The translations under genes and the position numbers were made by a program. The notes below the pieces were generated by a model that searched no databases, was not told the DNA's origin, and was given only the letters and a program-made list of their open reading frames with translations. From NCBI RefSeq assembly GCF_001439815.1, contig NZ_JYLM01000002.1, positions 496,001 through 560,000 on the forward strand: a DNA stretch of 64,000 bases, read 5' to 3'. The first letter of the stretch is position 1. Every line of letters begins with the position of its first letter. This document shows, piece by piece, positions 1 to 9,187 of the stretch. Source of the stretch: Pseudomonas orientalis (GTDB lineage: Bacteria; Pseudomonadota; Gammaproteobacteria; Pseudomonadales; Pseudomonadaceae).

Positions 1-712
1 TGCCGCAGGGGGAGCGGTCATAGGCCTTGCCGGGGCACATCACGAAATTGCGGCTGTCGGCGTCGGCGTCATCGGCGAACAGTTCGATGTGGTCGATCAG
101 CGCGCCGTCTTCGCCATGGATGCCCTGGGCTTCAAGGGCCCTGAGCATGGCCCAGGTGTAGTCGGTGAGGGCGTCGACGTTGTTCATCTGCAGCGCCTGA
201 CCGTGGTCGGACACCAGGAAAAACCAGTTGCCGCCCCAGGCAATATCCCCCACCACCGCGCCGTGCCCGGGCACCTGCACCTCGACGTGCCGGCGATAGC
301 GATAGGCGGGGACGTTGCGCAGAGTCACCGTGCCGTCGGCCTGCAGCGTGGCCGCCACCGGACCGACCGGTGTATCGAGGCTGTGCACGCCCGGCTCGAT
401 CAGCCCCTGGTAGTGCAGCGAGGCAACCAGGCCGATGGTGCCGTGTCCGCACATGCCCAGATAACCCGCGTTGTTGAAGAAGATCACGCCACAGGTCGCG
501 CCCGGGGTGACCGGCGCGCAATACAGCGCGCCCACCAGCACGTCGTTGCCGCGCGGTTCCAGCAGGCAGGCGCGGCGCCATTGATCGTGATGCGTGCGCA
601 GGTCGTCGAGCTGATCGGCGATTGTGGCGCCGGCCAGTGTGGGGAAGCCATTCATGATCAGGCGCGTGGGTTCGCCGCCGGTGTGGGAGTCGATAACGTG
701 CAGGCGTTTCAT
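1..712 (-). CDS. 4-hydroxyproline 2-epimerase (proline racemase family), 3' end cut by window
   Basis: Interconverts trans-4-hydroxy-L-proline and cis-4-hydroxy-D-proline in hydroxyproline catabolism. The protein starts [19 protein letters not shown], has the active-site cysteine in MCGHGTIG, and reaches the second-cysteine motif RSPCG just as the window ends. About 237 of roughly 310 residues are present. The SPCG form of the second motif is typical of hydroxyproline epimerases rather than proline racemases. A GGAG ribosome site lies seven bases before the ATG. The gene is divergent from the AraC-type regulator at 894, which probably controls it. Confidence 0.88.
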   Translation of the reverse strand, partial: MKRLHVIDSHTGGEPTRLIMNGFPTLAGATIADQLDDLRTHHDQWRRACLLEPRGNDVLVGALYCAPVTPGATCGVIFFNNAGYLGMCGHGTIGLVASLHYQGLIEPGVHSLDTPVGPVAATLQADGTVTLRNVPAYRYRRHVEVQVPGHGAVVGDIAWGGNWFFLVSDHGQALQMNNVDALTDYTWAMLRALEAQGIHGEDGALIDHIELFADDADADSRNFVMCPGKAYDRSPCG

Positions 713-893
713 GCAAGGCTCCATCAGTGGGTGGCCGGAGAAAGTGCGGTGCTATCGTGAACCCCATGAACGGGCGGCGATTGATGGTTTGCATCGGGAT
801 GGATGACGAATTCAGCACAGTTTCAGCGCTCGACAGTGTGTCGGGCCTGGGGCAATCTGCTCGGCGTCGGGGTCGGAAACGGGCGATTAAGTC

Positions 894-1682
894 ATGGTGC
901 AGCACGTGTTTGCGCGTCTCTTGCAGGGCAGTCGCCCCCACAGCATCGAGCAGTTGCTGACGGGCGCGGCGCAGCTGTTGCCGTTGCTGGACGTGCTCCC
1001 CAACGCGGCGATTTTCATCAAGGACATCGAGGCCCGCTACGTGCTCGCCAACCGCACCCTGGTGCAGCGCTGCGGCCTGCGGCACCTGCAACCGCTGCTG
1101 GGCAAGACCAGCGCCGAAGTGTTCCCGGCGCAACTGGGGCCGGGCTATACCGAACAGGACCGGCGGGTGCTGCAACAGGGGCTGGTGCTGGAAGACCAGC
1201 TTGAGCTGCACCTTTACGGCAGCCGCGAACCGGGCTGGTGCCTGACGCACAAATGGCCGTTGTATAACGATGGCGGCGCGATCATCGGCCTGGCCGGCAT
1301 CTCGCTCGACCTGCAATCGGCCAGCCAGACCCATCCCGCCTACCAGCGCCTGGCGGCGGTGGACGAATATATCCGTGCTCACTTCAACCGCCGTGTCACC
1401 CTCGGTGAACTGACGCGCCTTGCTGGCATTTCCGTGGCGCAGCTGGAACGCTACTGCAAGCGCGTGTTCCACCTTACGCCCCGGCAAATGATCCAGAAGG
1501 TGCGGCTCGAGCATGCCCATCGATTGCTGCACAGCGAACTGCCGATTACTGAAGTCGCGTTGCAGTGCGGCTATACCGACCACAGCGCGTTCACCCGCCA
1601 GTTCAAGGCGTCGACCGGGTTCACGCCCAGGCAATACCGGCAGGCCACGCAACAGGTGTGGGAGGGGGATTGCTCCCGATAG
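894..1682 (+). CDS. PAS-domain AraC-family transcriptional regulator
   Basis: A 262-residue regulator. Residues about 28-140 look like a PAS sensor (DVLPNAAIFIKD, later GLAGISLDL), and residues about 155-250 form an AraC double helix-turn-helix (LTRLAGISVAQLERYCK, then ITEVALQCGYTDHSAFTRQF). PAS-AraC proteins next to hydroxyproline epimerase genes are probably activators of that pathway; this role is inferred from the divergent arrangement. The last eight residues (V255-R262) and the TAG stop are encoded by a REP palindrome, so the native C-terminus has probably been replaced. Confidence 0.85.
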   Translation: MVQHVFARLLQGSRPHSIEQLLTGAAQLLPLLDVLPNAAIFIKDIEARYVLANRTLVQRCGLRHLQPLLGKTSAEVFPAQLGPGYTEQDRRVLQQGLVLEDQLELHLYGSREPGWCLTHKWPLYNDGGAIIGLAGISLDLQSASQTHPAYQRLAAVDEYIRAHFNRRVTLGELTRLAGISVAQLERYCKRVFHLTPRQMIQKVRLEHAHRLLHSELPITEVALQCGYTDHSAFTRQFKASTGFTPRQYRQATQQVWEGDCSR

Positions 1683-1750
1683 CGGCCTCAGAGCCGACCG
1701 GGATTTTTTGTCGATCCTGGCCCAAATGTGGGAGGGGGCTTGCCCCCGAT
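1657..1750. repeat. Two direct REP-type palindromes
   Basis: Two copies of the TGTGGGAGGGGG-x-TTGC-CCCCGAT palindrome start at 1657 and 1727, each followed by a similar GCGGCCTC-x-GAGCC/GGGCC tail. The first provides the stop codon of the upstream regulator; the second forms the left end of the larger dispersed repeat. Confidence 0.85.
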
Positions 1751-2153
1751 GGCGGCCTCTGGGCCGACCAGGATGTTGGATCGGACCGAGTACATATCCG
1801 TTTCTGCGGTCACGGCTGCTATGGGTTCCGCTTTTACAGCGGCTCACTTTTGAAAAGCCGGAATGCCGGCCCAGTCAAAAGTAAGCAAAACGCTCTTGCC
1901 CCACCACTCGGCACCTCGCTTGGGCTCGGTGTGCCCGAACGCAGGCTTGAATCCGTGGGCCGCCGCAATGGGCCATCCCTGGCCCAGTGCGGCTAACCCG
2001 GCGTCCTGCCGGGTTACCCACGGATTCAAGCCTGCGTTCGGCCAGCGTGGTTTAACGGGGCGCCTAAGATCAAAAGCCAGATCAAGAGCGACTCGCTTCG
2101 CATCGTGGTTACCGTCGGCTGCTACGGTCTGGAAAGTTGTGTAGATACCTATG
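1727..2153 (+). repeat. Dispersed non-coding repeat, copy A
   Basis: About 430 bases that recur at 62140-62664 in the same orientation and, for the left half, inverted at 21633-21874. Shared blocks include GGACCGAGTACATATCCG, CCCACCACTCGGCACCTCG, and a long imperfect hairpin around 1945-2040 built on AACGCAGGCTTGAATCCGTG and its complement. The right end, AAAGTTGTGTAGATACCTATG (given here as 2133-2153), matches the terminal inverted repeat of copy C; the matching left terminus is absent. Short open frames across it are not convincing genes. Confidence 0.8.
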
Positions 2154-2217
2154 CCCCGATAACACTATGCCCCGATAGCAGGCAGCCAGACAGCGATGTG
2201 TAAGCTGACACACTGCA

Positions 2218-2241
2218 ATCGGGGGCAAGCCCCCTCCCACA
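2218..2241. repeat. REP palindrome, inverted relative to 1727
   Basis: ATCGGGGGCAAGCCCCC followed by TCCCACA is the reverse complement of the REP at 1727, so copy A of the dispersed repeat lies between inverted REPs. A poorer GGGGCAAGCGCCTCCCA match follows at about 2278. Confidence 0.75.
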
Positions 2242-2389
2242 TTGGACCGAGGCGTGTCAGTTGGGATGCCGTCACTGGGGCAAGCGCCTCCCAGATTTGG
2301 ATAGGGATCTGCATCCCGATGCAACGAATCGCCCCGGTCGTCGCTCCTATGCTTACGAATCACCTTTAACGACCACAGGTATCAGGCTT

Positions 2390-4453
2390 ATGACGGCGGC
2401 GGACAACGATCATGTGAATTGGCTGGTGCAACAGTCCATGCTGAACGCGGCGCGCCAGCGCGCCAAGCTCTATTCGGGGCAGGGACGGATGTGGCAGCAA
2501 CCCTTCGCACAAACGCGCCCGCGTGACGCTTCAGCCCTGTCATCGGTATGGTTCACGGCATATCCGGCGTCGATCGTGACCCGCGAAGACGGCACGGTGC
2601 TGGAAGCGCTGGGGGACGAAACCTTGTGGCATGCGTTGTCGAAAATCGGCATCCAGGGCATTCACAACGGGCCGCTGAAAAAGTCCGGCGGTTTGTCCGG
2701 TACCCGACACACGCCGACCATCGACGGCAACTTCGACCGCATCAGCTTCGACATCGACCCGCAACTGGGCACCGAGGCGCAGTTGCAGGCGCTGACGCGC
2801 ATGGCCGCTGCGCACAACGCGGTGATCATCGACGACGTGATCCCCTCGCACACCGGCAAGGGCGCGGATTTTCGGCTGGCGGAAATGGCCTATGAAGACT
2901 ATCCCGGCCTGTATCACATGGTCGAAATCCGCGAAGAAGACTGGGCGCTGCTGCCCGACGTCGCCGAAGGCCGCGATGCGCAGAACCTCAGCCCGCCGCA
3001 GGTGGACGCACTGCGCGACAAGCACTACATCGTCGGCCAATTGCAGCGGGTGATTTTCTTCGAGCCCGGCGTCAAGGAAACCGACTGGAGCGCCACGCCC
3101 GTGGTGGTAGGTGTCGACGGCAAGCCGCGCCGCTGGGTGTACCTGCATTACTTCAAGGAAGGGCAGCCGTCGCTGAATTGGCTCGACCCGTCATTCGCCG
3201 CCCAGCAGATGATCATCGGCGACGCGCTGCACGCCATCGATGTGATGGGCGCCAAGATCCTGCGCCTGGACGCCAACGGCTTTCTCGGCGTGGAGCGCAA
3301 GCTCGACGGCAGCGCCTGGTCGGAAAGCCATCCGCTGTCGATCACCGGCAACCAGTTGCTGGGCGGTGCGATTCGCAAGGCCGGTGGTTTCAGCTTTCAG
3401 GAACTCAACCTCACCGTCGACGATATCGCCTCCATGTCCCACGGCGGCGCCGACCTGTCCTATGACTTCATCACCCGGCCGGCCTACCAGCATGCGTTGC
3501 TGATGGGCGATGCCGAGTTCCTGCGCCTGATGCTGCGCCAGATGCACAGCCTCGGCATCGACCCTGGCTCGCTGATCCACGCGCTGCAGAACCACGATGA
3601 ACTGACCCTGGAACTGGTGCACTTCTGGACCCTGCATGCCCATGACAGCTTCATGTTCCAGGGCCAGACCTTCCCCGGCAACATCCTGCGCGAGCATATC
3701 CGCGAGCAGATGTACGAACGCCTGACCGGCGAACACGCGCCATATAACCTTAAGTTCGTCACCAACGGCGTGTCCTGCACCACCGCCAGCATCATCACTG
3801 CGGCCCTGGGCATTCGCGACCTGGACGCGATCACCGCAGCCGATGTGCAGCAGATTCGCCAGATCCATTTGCTGCTGGTGATGTACAACGCCATGCAGCC
3901 GGGGGTGTTTGCGCTGTCCGGTTGGGACCTGGTGGGCGCCTTGCCGTTGGCCGCCGAAGAGGTCGGGCATTTGATGGCCGATGGCGACACGCGCTGGATT
4001 CATCGCGGCGCCTACGATCTGGTTGACCTCAACCCCGACGCCGAACTGTCGGCCGGGCAGATGCCGCGTTCCAGAAGTCTGTATGGCAGCTTGAACAGCC
4101 AGTTGCAGGACCCGCACTCCTTCGCCTCGCAATTGCAGAAGATCCTCGGCGTGCGCCGCGCCTATGACATTGCCGCCAGCCGCCAGATTCTGATTCCGGA
4201 CGTCGAGCACCCGGGCCTGCTGGTCATGGTGCACGAGTTGCCGGCAGGCAAGGGCACCCAGATCACGGCGCTGAACTTCGGCGCGACGCCGATCACCGAA
4301 TCCCTGCACCTGCCCAACATCGCACCGGGGCCGGTGGTGGACATCATCAATGAGCGAGTGGAAGGGGATTTGACCGAGGAGGGCACCTTTACGATTACGC
4401 TGGATGCCTATGAAGGACTGGCACTGCGGGTGGTGAGCAGTACGCCGATGTAA
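2390..4453 (+). CDS. GH13 trehalose-synthase-like (maltose glucosyltransferase-type) enzyme
   Basis: A 687-residue GH13 alpha-amylase-superfamily protein, probably cytoplasmic and active on maltose/trehalose or related alpha-glucans. The region I-like motif [13 protein letters not shown] is near residue 147, the nucleophile D294 is in RLDANGF, the acid/base E338 is in FQELN, and D403 is in QNHDE, so the catalytic triad is intact. An all-beta C-terminal domain follows (from about residue 600). The ATG at 2390 is chosen because the frame upstream runs into REP sequence. It stands alone, without glg or tre genes beside it. The exact reaction cannot be fixed from sequence. Confidence 0.8.
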   Translation: MTAADNDHVNWLVQQSMLNAARQRAKLYSGQGRMWQQPFAQTRPRDASALSSVWFTAYPASIVTREDGTVLEALGDETLWHALSKIGIQGIHNGPLKKSGGLSGTRHTPTIDGNFDRISFDIDPQLGTEAQLQALTRMAAAHNAVIIDDVIPSHTGKGADFRLAEMAYEDYPGLYHMVEIREEDWALLPDVAEGRDAQNLSPPQVDALRDKHYIVGQLQRVIFFEPGVKETDWSATPVVVGVDGKPRRWVYLHYFKEGQPSLNWLDPSFAAQQMIIGDALHAIDVMGAKILRLDANGFLGVERKLDGSAWSESHPLSITGNQLLGGAIRKAGGFSFQELNLTVDDIASMSHGGADLSYDFITRPAYQHALLMGDAEFLRLMLRQMHSLGIDPGSLIHALQNHDELTLELVHFWTLHAHDSFMFQGQTFPGNILREHIREQMYERLTGEHAPYNLKFVTNGVSCTTASIITAALGIRDLDAITAADVQQIRQIHLLLVMYNAMQPGVFALSGWDLVGALPLAAEEVGHLMADGDTRWIHRGAYDLVDLNPDAELSAGQMPRSRSLYGSLNSQLQDPHSFASQLQKILGVRRAYDIAASRQILIPDVEHPGLLVMVHELPAGKGTQITALNFGATPITESLHLPNIAPGPVVDIINERVEGDLTEEGTFTITLDAYEGLALRVVSSTPM

Positions 4454-4545
4454 CTGCGGTAAGGGCGGTCTCTTACACGCCGGGTTGAAGGACGTTTTAA
4501 TATCGTTCAACCCGGCGAGTGTGCTGAGGGGACAGCGTCAGAGGA

Positions 4546-4953
4546 TCAGCGATGCTTGTTCTTGTGTTTATGCTTGTTGCCTTTGTGTTTCCCGCCGTCA
4601 TCCCCCAGGTTGTTGCCCACCGCACCGCCGGCGGCGCCACCGAGGCCTGCGCCGATGGCCGAACCGGTGCTGCCGCCCAAGTGATTGCCGATCACTGAAC
4701 CACCCGCAGCGCCAACTCCGCCGCCCAGTGCCGCTTCCGCTCGATTGCCTTTGCGCGCGCCCACCGCGCTGCCGGTCGCACCGCCTACACCGGCGCCTAT
4801 GGCCGCACCGGTCGAGCCACCGAGCTGCCCGCCCACGACATTGCCCAGCACGCCGCCGACACCGCCGCCCAGCGCGGCGGTGCCATCTCCGGCGGCCAAG
4901 GCGCCTTGGGAGATCAGGATGCCCAATGCCAGGGCTGGGAGAGTCATTTTCAT
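4546..4953 (-). CDS. Secreted glycine-zipper protein
   Basis: A 135-residue protein with an N-terminal signal peptide (MKMTLPALALGILISQGALA) and repeated GGxxG / AIGAGxGG units over residues 25-115, forming glycine-zipper helices. The tail is rich in Lys, His and Asn (KHKGNKHKHKNKHR). Such proteins are usually periplasmic or membrane-inserting and of unknown function. It converges with the GH13 gene and is divergent from ibpA. Confidence 0.75.
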   Translation of the reverse strand: MKMTLPALALGILISQGALAAGDGTAALGGGVGGVLGNVVGGQLGGSTGAAIGAGVGGATGSAVGARKGNRAEAALGGGVGAAGGSVIGNHLGGSTGSAIGAGLGGAAGGAVGNNLGDDGGKHKGNKHKHKNKHR

Positions 4954-5082
4954 TTTTTATACCTCAAGGGCTGTCTCAGGCGCTCACGGGGTAAAGCACG
5001 CCTGTGTTGAGATTAGAGCACAGGCGCTGACCCCGCCGTTCCTGCGACAGCGATATCGGCAAAGAAAAATTTTTCTCAGCCC

Positions 5083-5111
5083 TATTGAAAACCTTTTGAG
5101 CGTCCATAAAT
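5083..5111 (+). promoter_or_regulatory. Candidate sigma-32 promoter of ibpA
   Basis: TATTGAAA, 13 bases, then CCATAAAT resembles the heat-shock consensus CTTGAAA-N13-17-CCCCATNT. The position, about 70 bases ahead of ibpA, fits. The match is partial. Confidence 0.4.
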
Positions 5112-5179
5112 GTTTGATCACGCGATGCCGAATGCGGGTCGCGTGCTAAATCACTTGGAGAAACTCAGGAGATTTTAAA
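5112..5179 (+). promoter_or_regulatory. ibpA leader, possible ROSE-like RNA thermometer
   Basis: The leader can fold so that the AGGAG ribosome site (about 5169-5173) is partly paired with upstream CUUGGAG across an AAA loop. ROSE thermometers are known in Pseudomonas ibpA leaders; here the assignment rests on position and imperfect pairing only. Confidence 0.35.
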
Positions 5180-5638
5180 ATGGCTACTACCCTTTCGTTG
5201 GCCCCACTGTTCCGTCAATCGGTGGGCTTTGATCGTTTCAACGACCTGTTCGAGTCGGCGCTGCGCAGCGAGGCTCCGAATTCCTATCCACCTCACAACG
5301 TGGAAAAGCACGGTGATGACGCCTACCGGATCGTCATCGCAGTGGCTGGCCTGACCGAGGAGGATCTGGATATCCAGGTCGAACGAGGCGTATTGACGGT
5401 TTCCGGCGGCAAACGCGAAACCGACGAGAAGGTCGCTTACCTGCACCAGGGCATCGCCCAGCGTGCTTTCCGGTTGTCGTTCCGCCTGGCGGATCACATC
5501 GAAGTGCGCGGCGCAGCCTTGAACAACGGGCTGCTGAGCATCGACCTGCTGCGCGAGGTGCCTGAAGAGGCCAAACCCAAGCGCATCATGATTGGTGGCG
5601 AAGCCAAGCCTGAGCTGCGTCAGGTAAGTTTGCAGTAA
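5180..5638 (+). CDS. ibpA: Small heat-shock protein (Hsp20/IbpA)
   Basis: A 152-residue alpha-crystallin-domain holdase chaperone. The N-terminus SLAPLFRQSVGFDRFNDLF is the IbpA type; the crystallin domain spans about residues 38-130 (YRIVIAVAGLTEEDLDIQV, LTVSGGKRE, GLLSIDLLREVPEE). A strong AGGAG precedes the ATG. It is single-gene, with its own terminator at 5655. Confidence 0.93.
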   Translation: MATTLSLAPLFRQSVGFDRFNDLFESALRSEAPNSYPPHNVEKHGDDAYRIVIAVAGLTEEDLDIQVERGVLTVSGGKRETDEKVAYLHQGIAQRAFRLSFRLADHIEVRGAALNNGLLSIDLLREVPEEAKPKRIMIGGEAKPELRQVSLQ

Positions 5639-5654
5639 CGCAATCGGCGGTAAG

Positions 5655-5680
5655 AAGGCGCTCTTCGGAGCGCCTTTTTT
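5655..5680 (+). terminator. Rho-independent terminator of ibpA
   Basis: AAGGCGCTC-TTCG-GAGCGCCTT stem with a run of T, 16 bases after the ibpA stop. Confidence 0.85.
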
Positions 5681-5705
5681 GCGTGACTGCCTGATGCGGT
5701 AAAAG

Positions 5706-7337
5706 TCAGGCAGCCGTGGCCGTGACGCGCTGACCCGGGATGGCAGCAATCAACTCACGGGTGTACGCGTTGCTTGGCTGGTTGAACAGTTGCTCCACCG
5801 AACCCTGTTCAACGACGTGGCCGTTGCGCAACACCAGCACCTGGTGGGCAAAGTTGGCCACCACCGACAAATCATGGGAAACCAGTACGTAGGCAATGCC
5901 CATTTCTCGCTGCAACTCTTCCAGCAAATCGAGAATGGTTGCCTGCACCGATACATCCAGCGCGCTGACCGGCTCGTCCAGCAGCAACAGGTCCGGTTTC
6001 AAGACAAGCGCCCTGGCGATGGCGACACGCTGGCATTGGCCACCGGACAGTTCGCGCGGCAGACGATCCAGGTAGCTGACGGGCAGTTGCACGCGAGCCA
6101 TCATCTCCCGCGCCGCCTGCTCCAGGGCCGGCCCTTTGAGCAGGCCGAACGACACCAGCGGCTCGACGATGCTGTCGAACACGCTAAAGCGCGGGTCGAG
6201 GGCGGCAAACGGGTTCTGTTGCACCAGCTGCAGGCGTTGGCGCAGTGGACGGAAATCGCGCCAGCTCAGGTCGGTGACGTCTTGCTGCTCGAACCAGACC
6301 CGGCCCCGCGTCGGCTTTTCCAGGCCCAGGGCGATGCGCAGCGCGGTGCTCTTGCCCGAGCCGGACTCGCCGACAATCGCCAGCGTCTGGCCGGGGTACA
6401 CCGCCAGGCTCAGATCTTCCAGCGCCACAAAGGTGCTGTCCTCACCCCTGATGCGGGGCAATGCGAACGTCTTGCCCACGTGTTGAAGGCTCAGGAGGGG
6501 GGTGTGCGATGGCTCAATGCGGGCCAGGGGTTCGCGACGCTTGGCGAACGCAGGCGCGGCGGCAATCAGTGCCCGGGTGTAGTCGTGTCGTGGCGCGCCG
6601 AGGATCTGGCGTGGCGAGCCTTGTTCGACCACTTCACCGTGCTGCATCACCAGGATCCGATCACCCCGGTCGGTGGCGACGCCCAGATCATGGGTAATGA
6701 TCAACAGTGAAATCCCGCGCTCCCTGACCAGGCGTTGCAAATGGTCGAGGATCTTGCGCTGGACGGTGACGTCCAGGGCACTGGTGGGCTCGTCAGCGAT
6801 GATCAAGCGCGGGTTGCCCGCCAGGGCAATGGCGATCAGTACGCGCTGGCGCATGCCGCCAGACAGTTGGTGGGGGTACTGGCGTGCGCGCAGCACAGGT
6901 TTATCGATGCCCACCTGCTGCAGCAGCTCGAGGATATCGGCATCGACGCCAGGGTAGCGTTTGCCCTTGGCGAGGATCAGCGCCTCGGCGATCTGTTGGC
7001 CGATGCGCAGGGTCGGGTTGAGGCTGACCATCGGGTCCTGGGGCACCAGGCCGATTGTGCGACCGCGCAGCCTGCGTTTCTGGCGCTCGCCGGCGTGGGT
7101 CATGTCGTTACCGTCCACCCATAACTGCCCGGCGCTGATCCGTGCAGTGTCCGGCAGCAGGCCGAGGATGGCATTGGCCAGGGTCGACTTGCCGGAGCCG
7201 GACTCGCCGACAATCGCCACCGTCTCGCCCGTGGCGATGGAGAGCGACAACCCGCGAATCGCCTGGTTGACCTGCGTGCCGCTACGGTAGCTGACACTGA
7301 GTTGCCGAATATCGACCAACGGGGCAGGGGCACTCAT
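5706..7337 (-). CDS. Dipeptide/opine-type ABC importer, fused double ATPase
   Basis: A 543-residue protein with two ABC ATPase domains in one chain, a DppD-DppF fusion. Walker A motifs GESGSGKS lie at residues 44-51 and 323-330. In domain 1 the LSGG signature is at 158-161 and ADEPTSALD at 181; domain 2 has LSGGQ and LLLDEPVSALD. It energises uptake through the two permeases encoded upstream. The start MSAPAPLVDIRQL overlaps the permease stop by 4 bases; longer upstream frames run inside the permease gene. Confidence 0.9.
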   Translation of the reverse strand: MSAPAPLVDIRQLSVSYRSGTQVNQAIRGLSLSIATGETVAIVGESGSGKSTLANAILGLLPDTARISAGQLWVDGNDMTHAGERQKRRLRGRTIGLVPQDPMVSLNPTLRIGQQIAEALILAKGKRYPGVDADILELLQQVGIDKPVLRARQYPHQLSGGMRQRVLIAIALAGNPRLIIADEPTSALDVTVQRKILDHLQRLVRERGISLLIITHDLGVATDRGDRILVMQHGEVVEQGSPRQILGAPRHDYTRALIAAAPAFAKRREPLARIEPSHTPLLSLQHVGKTFALPRIRGEDSTFVALEDLSLAVYPGQTLAIVGESGSGKSTALRIALGLEKPTRGRVWFEQQDVTDLSWRDFRPLRQRLQLVQQNPFAALDPRFSVFDSIVEPLVSFGLLKGPALEQAAREMMARVQLPVSYLDRLPRELSGGQCQRVAIARALVLKPDLLLLDEPVSALDVSVQATILDLLEELQREMGIAYVLVSHDLSVVANFAHQVLVLRNGHVVEQGSVEQLFNQPSNAYTRELIAAIPGQRVTATAA

Positions 7338-8233
7338 CGCTGCAACTCCTCGAACGTGCGGGCAATATGGTTGAGGCTGAACACCACGGCGACCAGGAAC
7401 AGGCCGGGCAGCAGGGAAACCCACGGGGCGGTGATCAGGAAGTGGCGGCCGTTGGCGATCAGGGTGCCCCATTCCGCTGCCGGTGGCGCGGCGCCAAAAC
7501 CGAGAAAGCTCAGACCGGCGGTGGCAAGGATCGCCGCACCAAAGTCCAGGGTCGCCAGTACCGCCACCGGCCCCCATGCGTTGGGCAGGATGTGCCGTAA
7601 CAAGGTGCGTCCCCAGCTGGCACCGCCCAGGCGTGCAGCCTCGACGTAGGGCAAGGTCTTGACCCGCAGTACTTCGGCGCGGGTGGTGCGGGCAAACCCG
7701 GGAATGATGCCGACGCCCACGGCAATCGCCACCGGCACGGTGCCGAAGCCGATGGCCGTGACAATCGCCAGGGCCAGCAGCAGACCGGGCAGGGCCAGCA
7801 ACACATCGACCAGGCGCATGATCAGCGCATCGATGCGGCCACCGGCAAAGCCCGACAATATGCCCAGCCCCAGGCCGCCCACCAGCGCGATACCCACGGC
7901 CAGGAACGCGGCGAGCACCGACAGGCTGGAGCCGAATACCACACGCGTATACAGGTCGCGTCCCAGCTCATCGGTGCCGAACCAATGGGTCAAGTCAGGC
8001 GGGCGCAGCTTGTCGATCGGGGCGGTGGCGTAGGGATCGAAGCTGCTCAACCCGTGCGGCACCACGGCCGCCAACAGCGCGAACAGGACGATCAGCAGCG
8101 CCAGGCTGAACCCGGGCCGTCGCAACAGTGGCAACACCACCGTCGTCGCGCGTTGCAGACGGCTTCGACGGCGCCACAGCCCGGCGTCGGCGCGGATGGC
8201 TTCGCGGCCCAGGGGTTGCTCGAAGATAGTCAT
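7334..8233 (-). CDS. Dipeptide/opine-type ABC permease (DppC-like)
   Basis: A 299-residue inner-membrane permease with an N-terminal anchor helix and five further segments. The EAA loop ARLGGASWGRTLLRHILPN near residue 205 contacts the ATPase. The WFGTDELGRDLYTRV motif is typical of DppC/OppC. It overlaps the ATPase gene by 4 bases and starts 3 bases after the other permease ends, so translational coupling is likely. Confidence 0.9.
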   Translation of the reverse strand: MTIFEQPLGREAIRADAGLWRRRSRLQRATTVVLPLLRRPGFSLALLIVLFALLAAVVPHGLSSFDPYATAPIDKLRPPDLTHWFGTDELGRDLYTRVVFGSSLSVLAAFLAVGIALVGGLGLGILSGFAGGRIDALIMRLVDVLLALPGLLLALAIVTAIGFGTVPVAIAVGVGIIPGFARTTRAEVLRVKTLPYVEAARLGGASWGRTLLRHILPNAWGPVAVLATLDFGAAILATAGLSFLGFGAAPPAAEWGTLIANGRHFLITAPWVSLLPGLFLVAVVFSLNHIARTFEELQR

Positions 8234-8236
8234 GGG

Positions 8237-9187
8237 CTAGGACACCTTTGGCGTGTGAGAAATGCGCGGGTCGAGCAGCGGGTACAGCAGGTCGACCAAC
8301 AGGTTCACGCAGACAAATGCGGCCGCCGACACCGCGACGATGGCCAGCACCACGGGGATGTCCTGGCGCAGTACCGCTTCCTGGGCCAGGCGGCCGATGC
8401 CGGAGCGGGCAAAGATGGTCTCGACCAATACCGCGCCGGACACGGTATTACCCACCTGCAAGCCGATCAGGGTGAGGATGGGCAGCGCGGCATTCTTGAA
8501 CCCGTGGCGTGCCTGCACTTGACCACGGCTCAGGCCCTTGGCGTAGGCGGTGGCGATATAGGATTCTTGCCAGACGCCCTGAAAGCTGCGTTGCAGCACT
8601 TGGGCGTACACCGCCGCGCTGGGAATCGCCAGGGTGATGGCCGGCAACACCAGGCTTTCCATGCCCCGGCTGCCGGTGGCGGGGAACCAGCCAAGGCCAA
8701 AGGCAAATACCTGGATCAGCAGCAGGCCCATCCAGAACACCGGCACCGAAAATCCCAGCGACGGCAGCCGCGCCAGCGCCTTCTTCAACGGTTGCCAACG
8801 GATGTAAGCCGTCAGGTACGCCAGGCCGATCCCGCCCAGCAGCGACAGCACGATGGCCAGGCCTGCCAGGGACAAGGTCTGCGGCAGGCGCTCGGCAAGC
8901 AGTTCAGCCACCGGGCGGTTCAGCGATAGCGACTGTCCGAAGTCACCCCGCAGCGCCCCCAGCAACAAGTCGAAATATCGCTCGAACAGGCCTTTGTCCA
9001 GGCCGTAATAAGCCCGCGCTTTGGCCAGGTCTTGCACCGACAGCGAGTCGGCCTCCATGCCCGACGCGCTGAGCATGATCGACAACGTGTCGCCCGGCAG
9101 CAGATAAAGGATGAAATAGGTGATGCTGTAGGCGCCCCAAAGCACCAGCAGCGCCTGGCCGACGCGGCCGACAAGATAGCGGCTCAT
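8237..9187 (-). CDS. Dipeptide/opine-type ABC permease (DppB-like)
   Basis: A 316-residue DppB/OppB-type permease: first helix VGQALLVLWGAYSITYFIL, a long periplasmic loop containing YGLDKGLFERYFDLLLG, then SLNRPVAELLAERLPQTLSL, with the EAA-like segment AYAKGLSRGQVQARHGFKNA. The ATG at 9187 forms an ATGA overlap with the stop of the binding-protein gene; a 30-residue longer frame upstream lies within that gene and is not used. Confidence 0.9.
   Translation of the reverse strand: MSRYLVGRVGQALLVLWGAYSITYFILYLLPGDTLSIMLSASGMEADSLSVQDLAKARAYYGLDKGLFERYFDLLLGALRGDFGQSLSLNRPVAELLAERLPQTLSLAGLAIVLSLLGGIGLAYLTAYIRWQPLKKALARLPSLGFSVPVFWMGLLLIQVFAFGLGWFPATGSRGMESLVLPAITLAIPSAAVYAQVLQRSFQGVWQESYIATAYAKGLSRGQVQARHGFKNAALPILTLIGLQVGNTVSGAVLVETIFARSGIGRLAQEAVLRQDIPVVLAIVAVSAAAFVCVNLLVDLLYPLLDPRISHTPKVS

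Noticed and set aside
132-1847. Long minus-strand open frame (571 codons) spanning the epimerase and AraC region
   Set aside because: It is out of frame with the real epimerase, is antisense to the AraC gene, shows low-complexity Arg/Ala/Pro composition and no domain; a high-GC shadow.
1565-1996. Open frames whose peptides (SLLKSRNAGPVKSKQNALAPP) recur at 1.8, 21.7 and partly 62.4 kb
   Set aside because: The shared peptide is only the dispersed DNA repeat read through; no ribosome sites and the frames differ between copies.
3191-4510. 439-codon frame antisense to the GH13 gene
   Set aside because: Composition is typical of third-position GC shadows, and the plus-strand gene has an intact catalytic triad.
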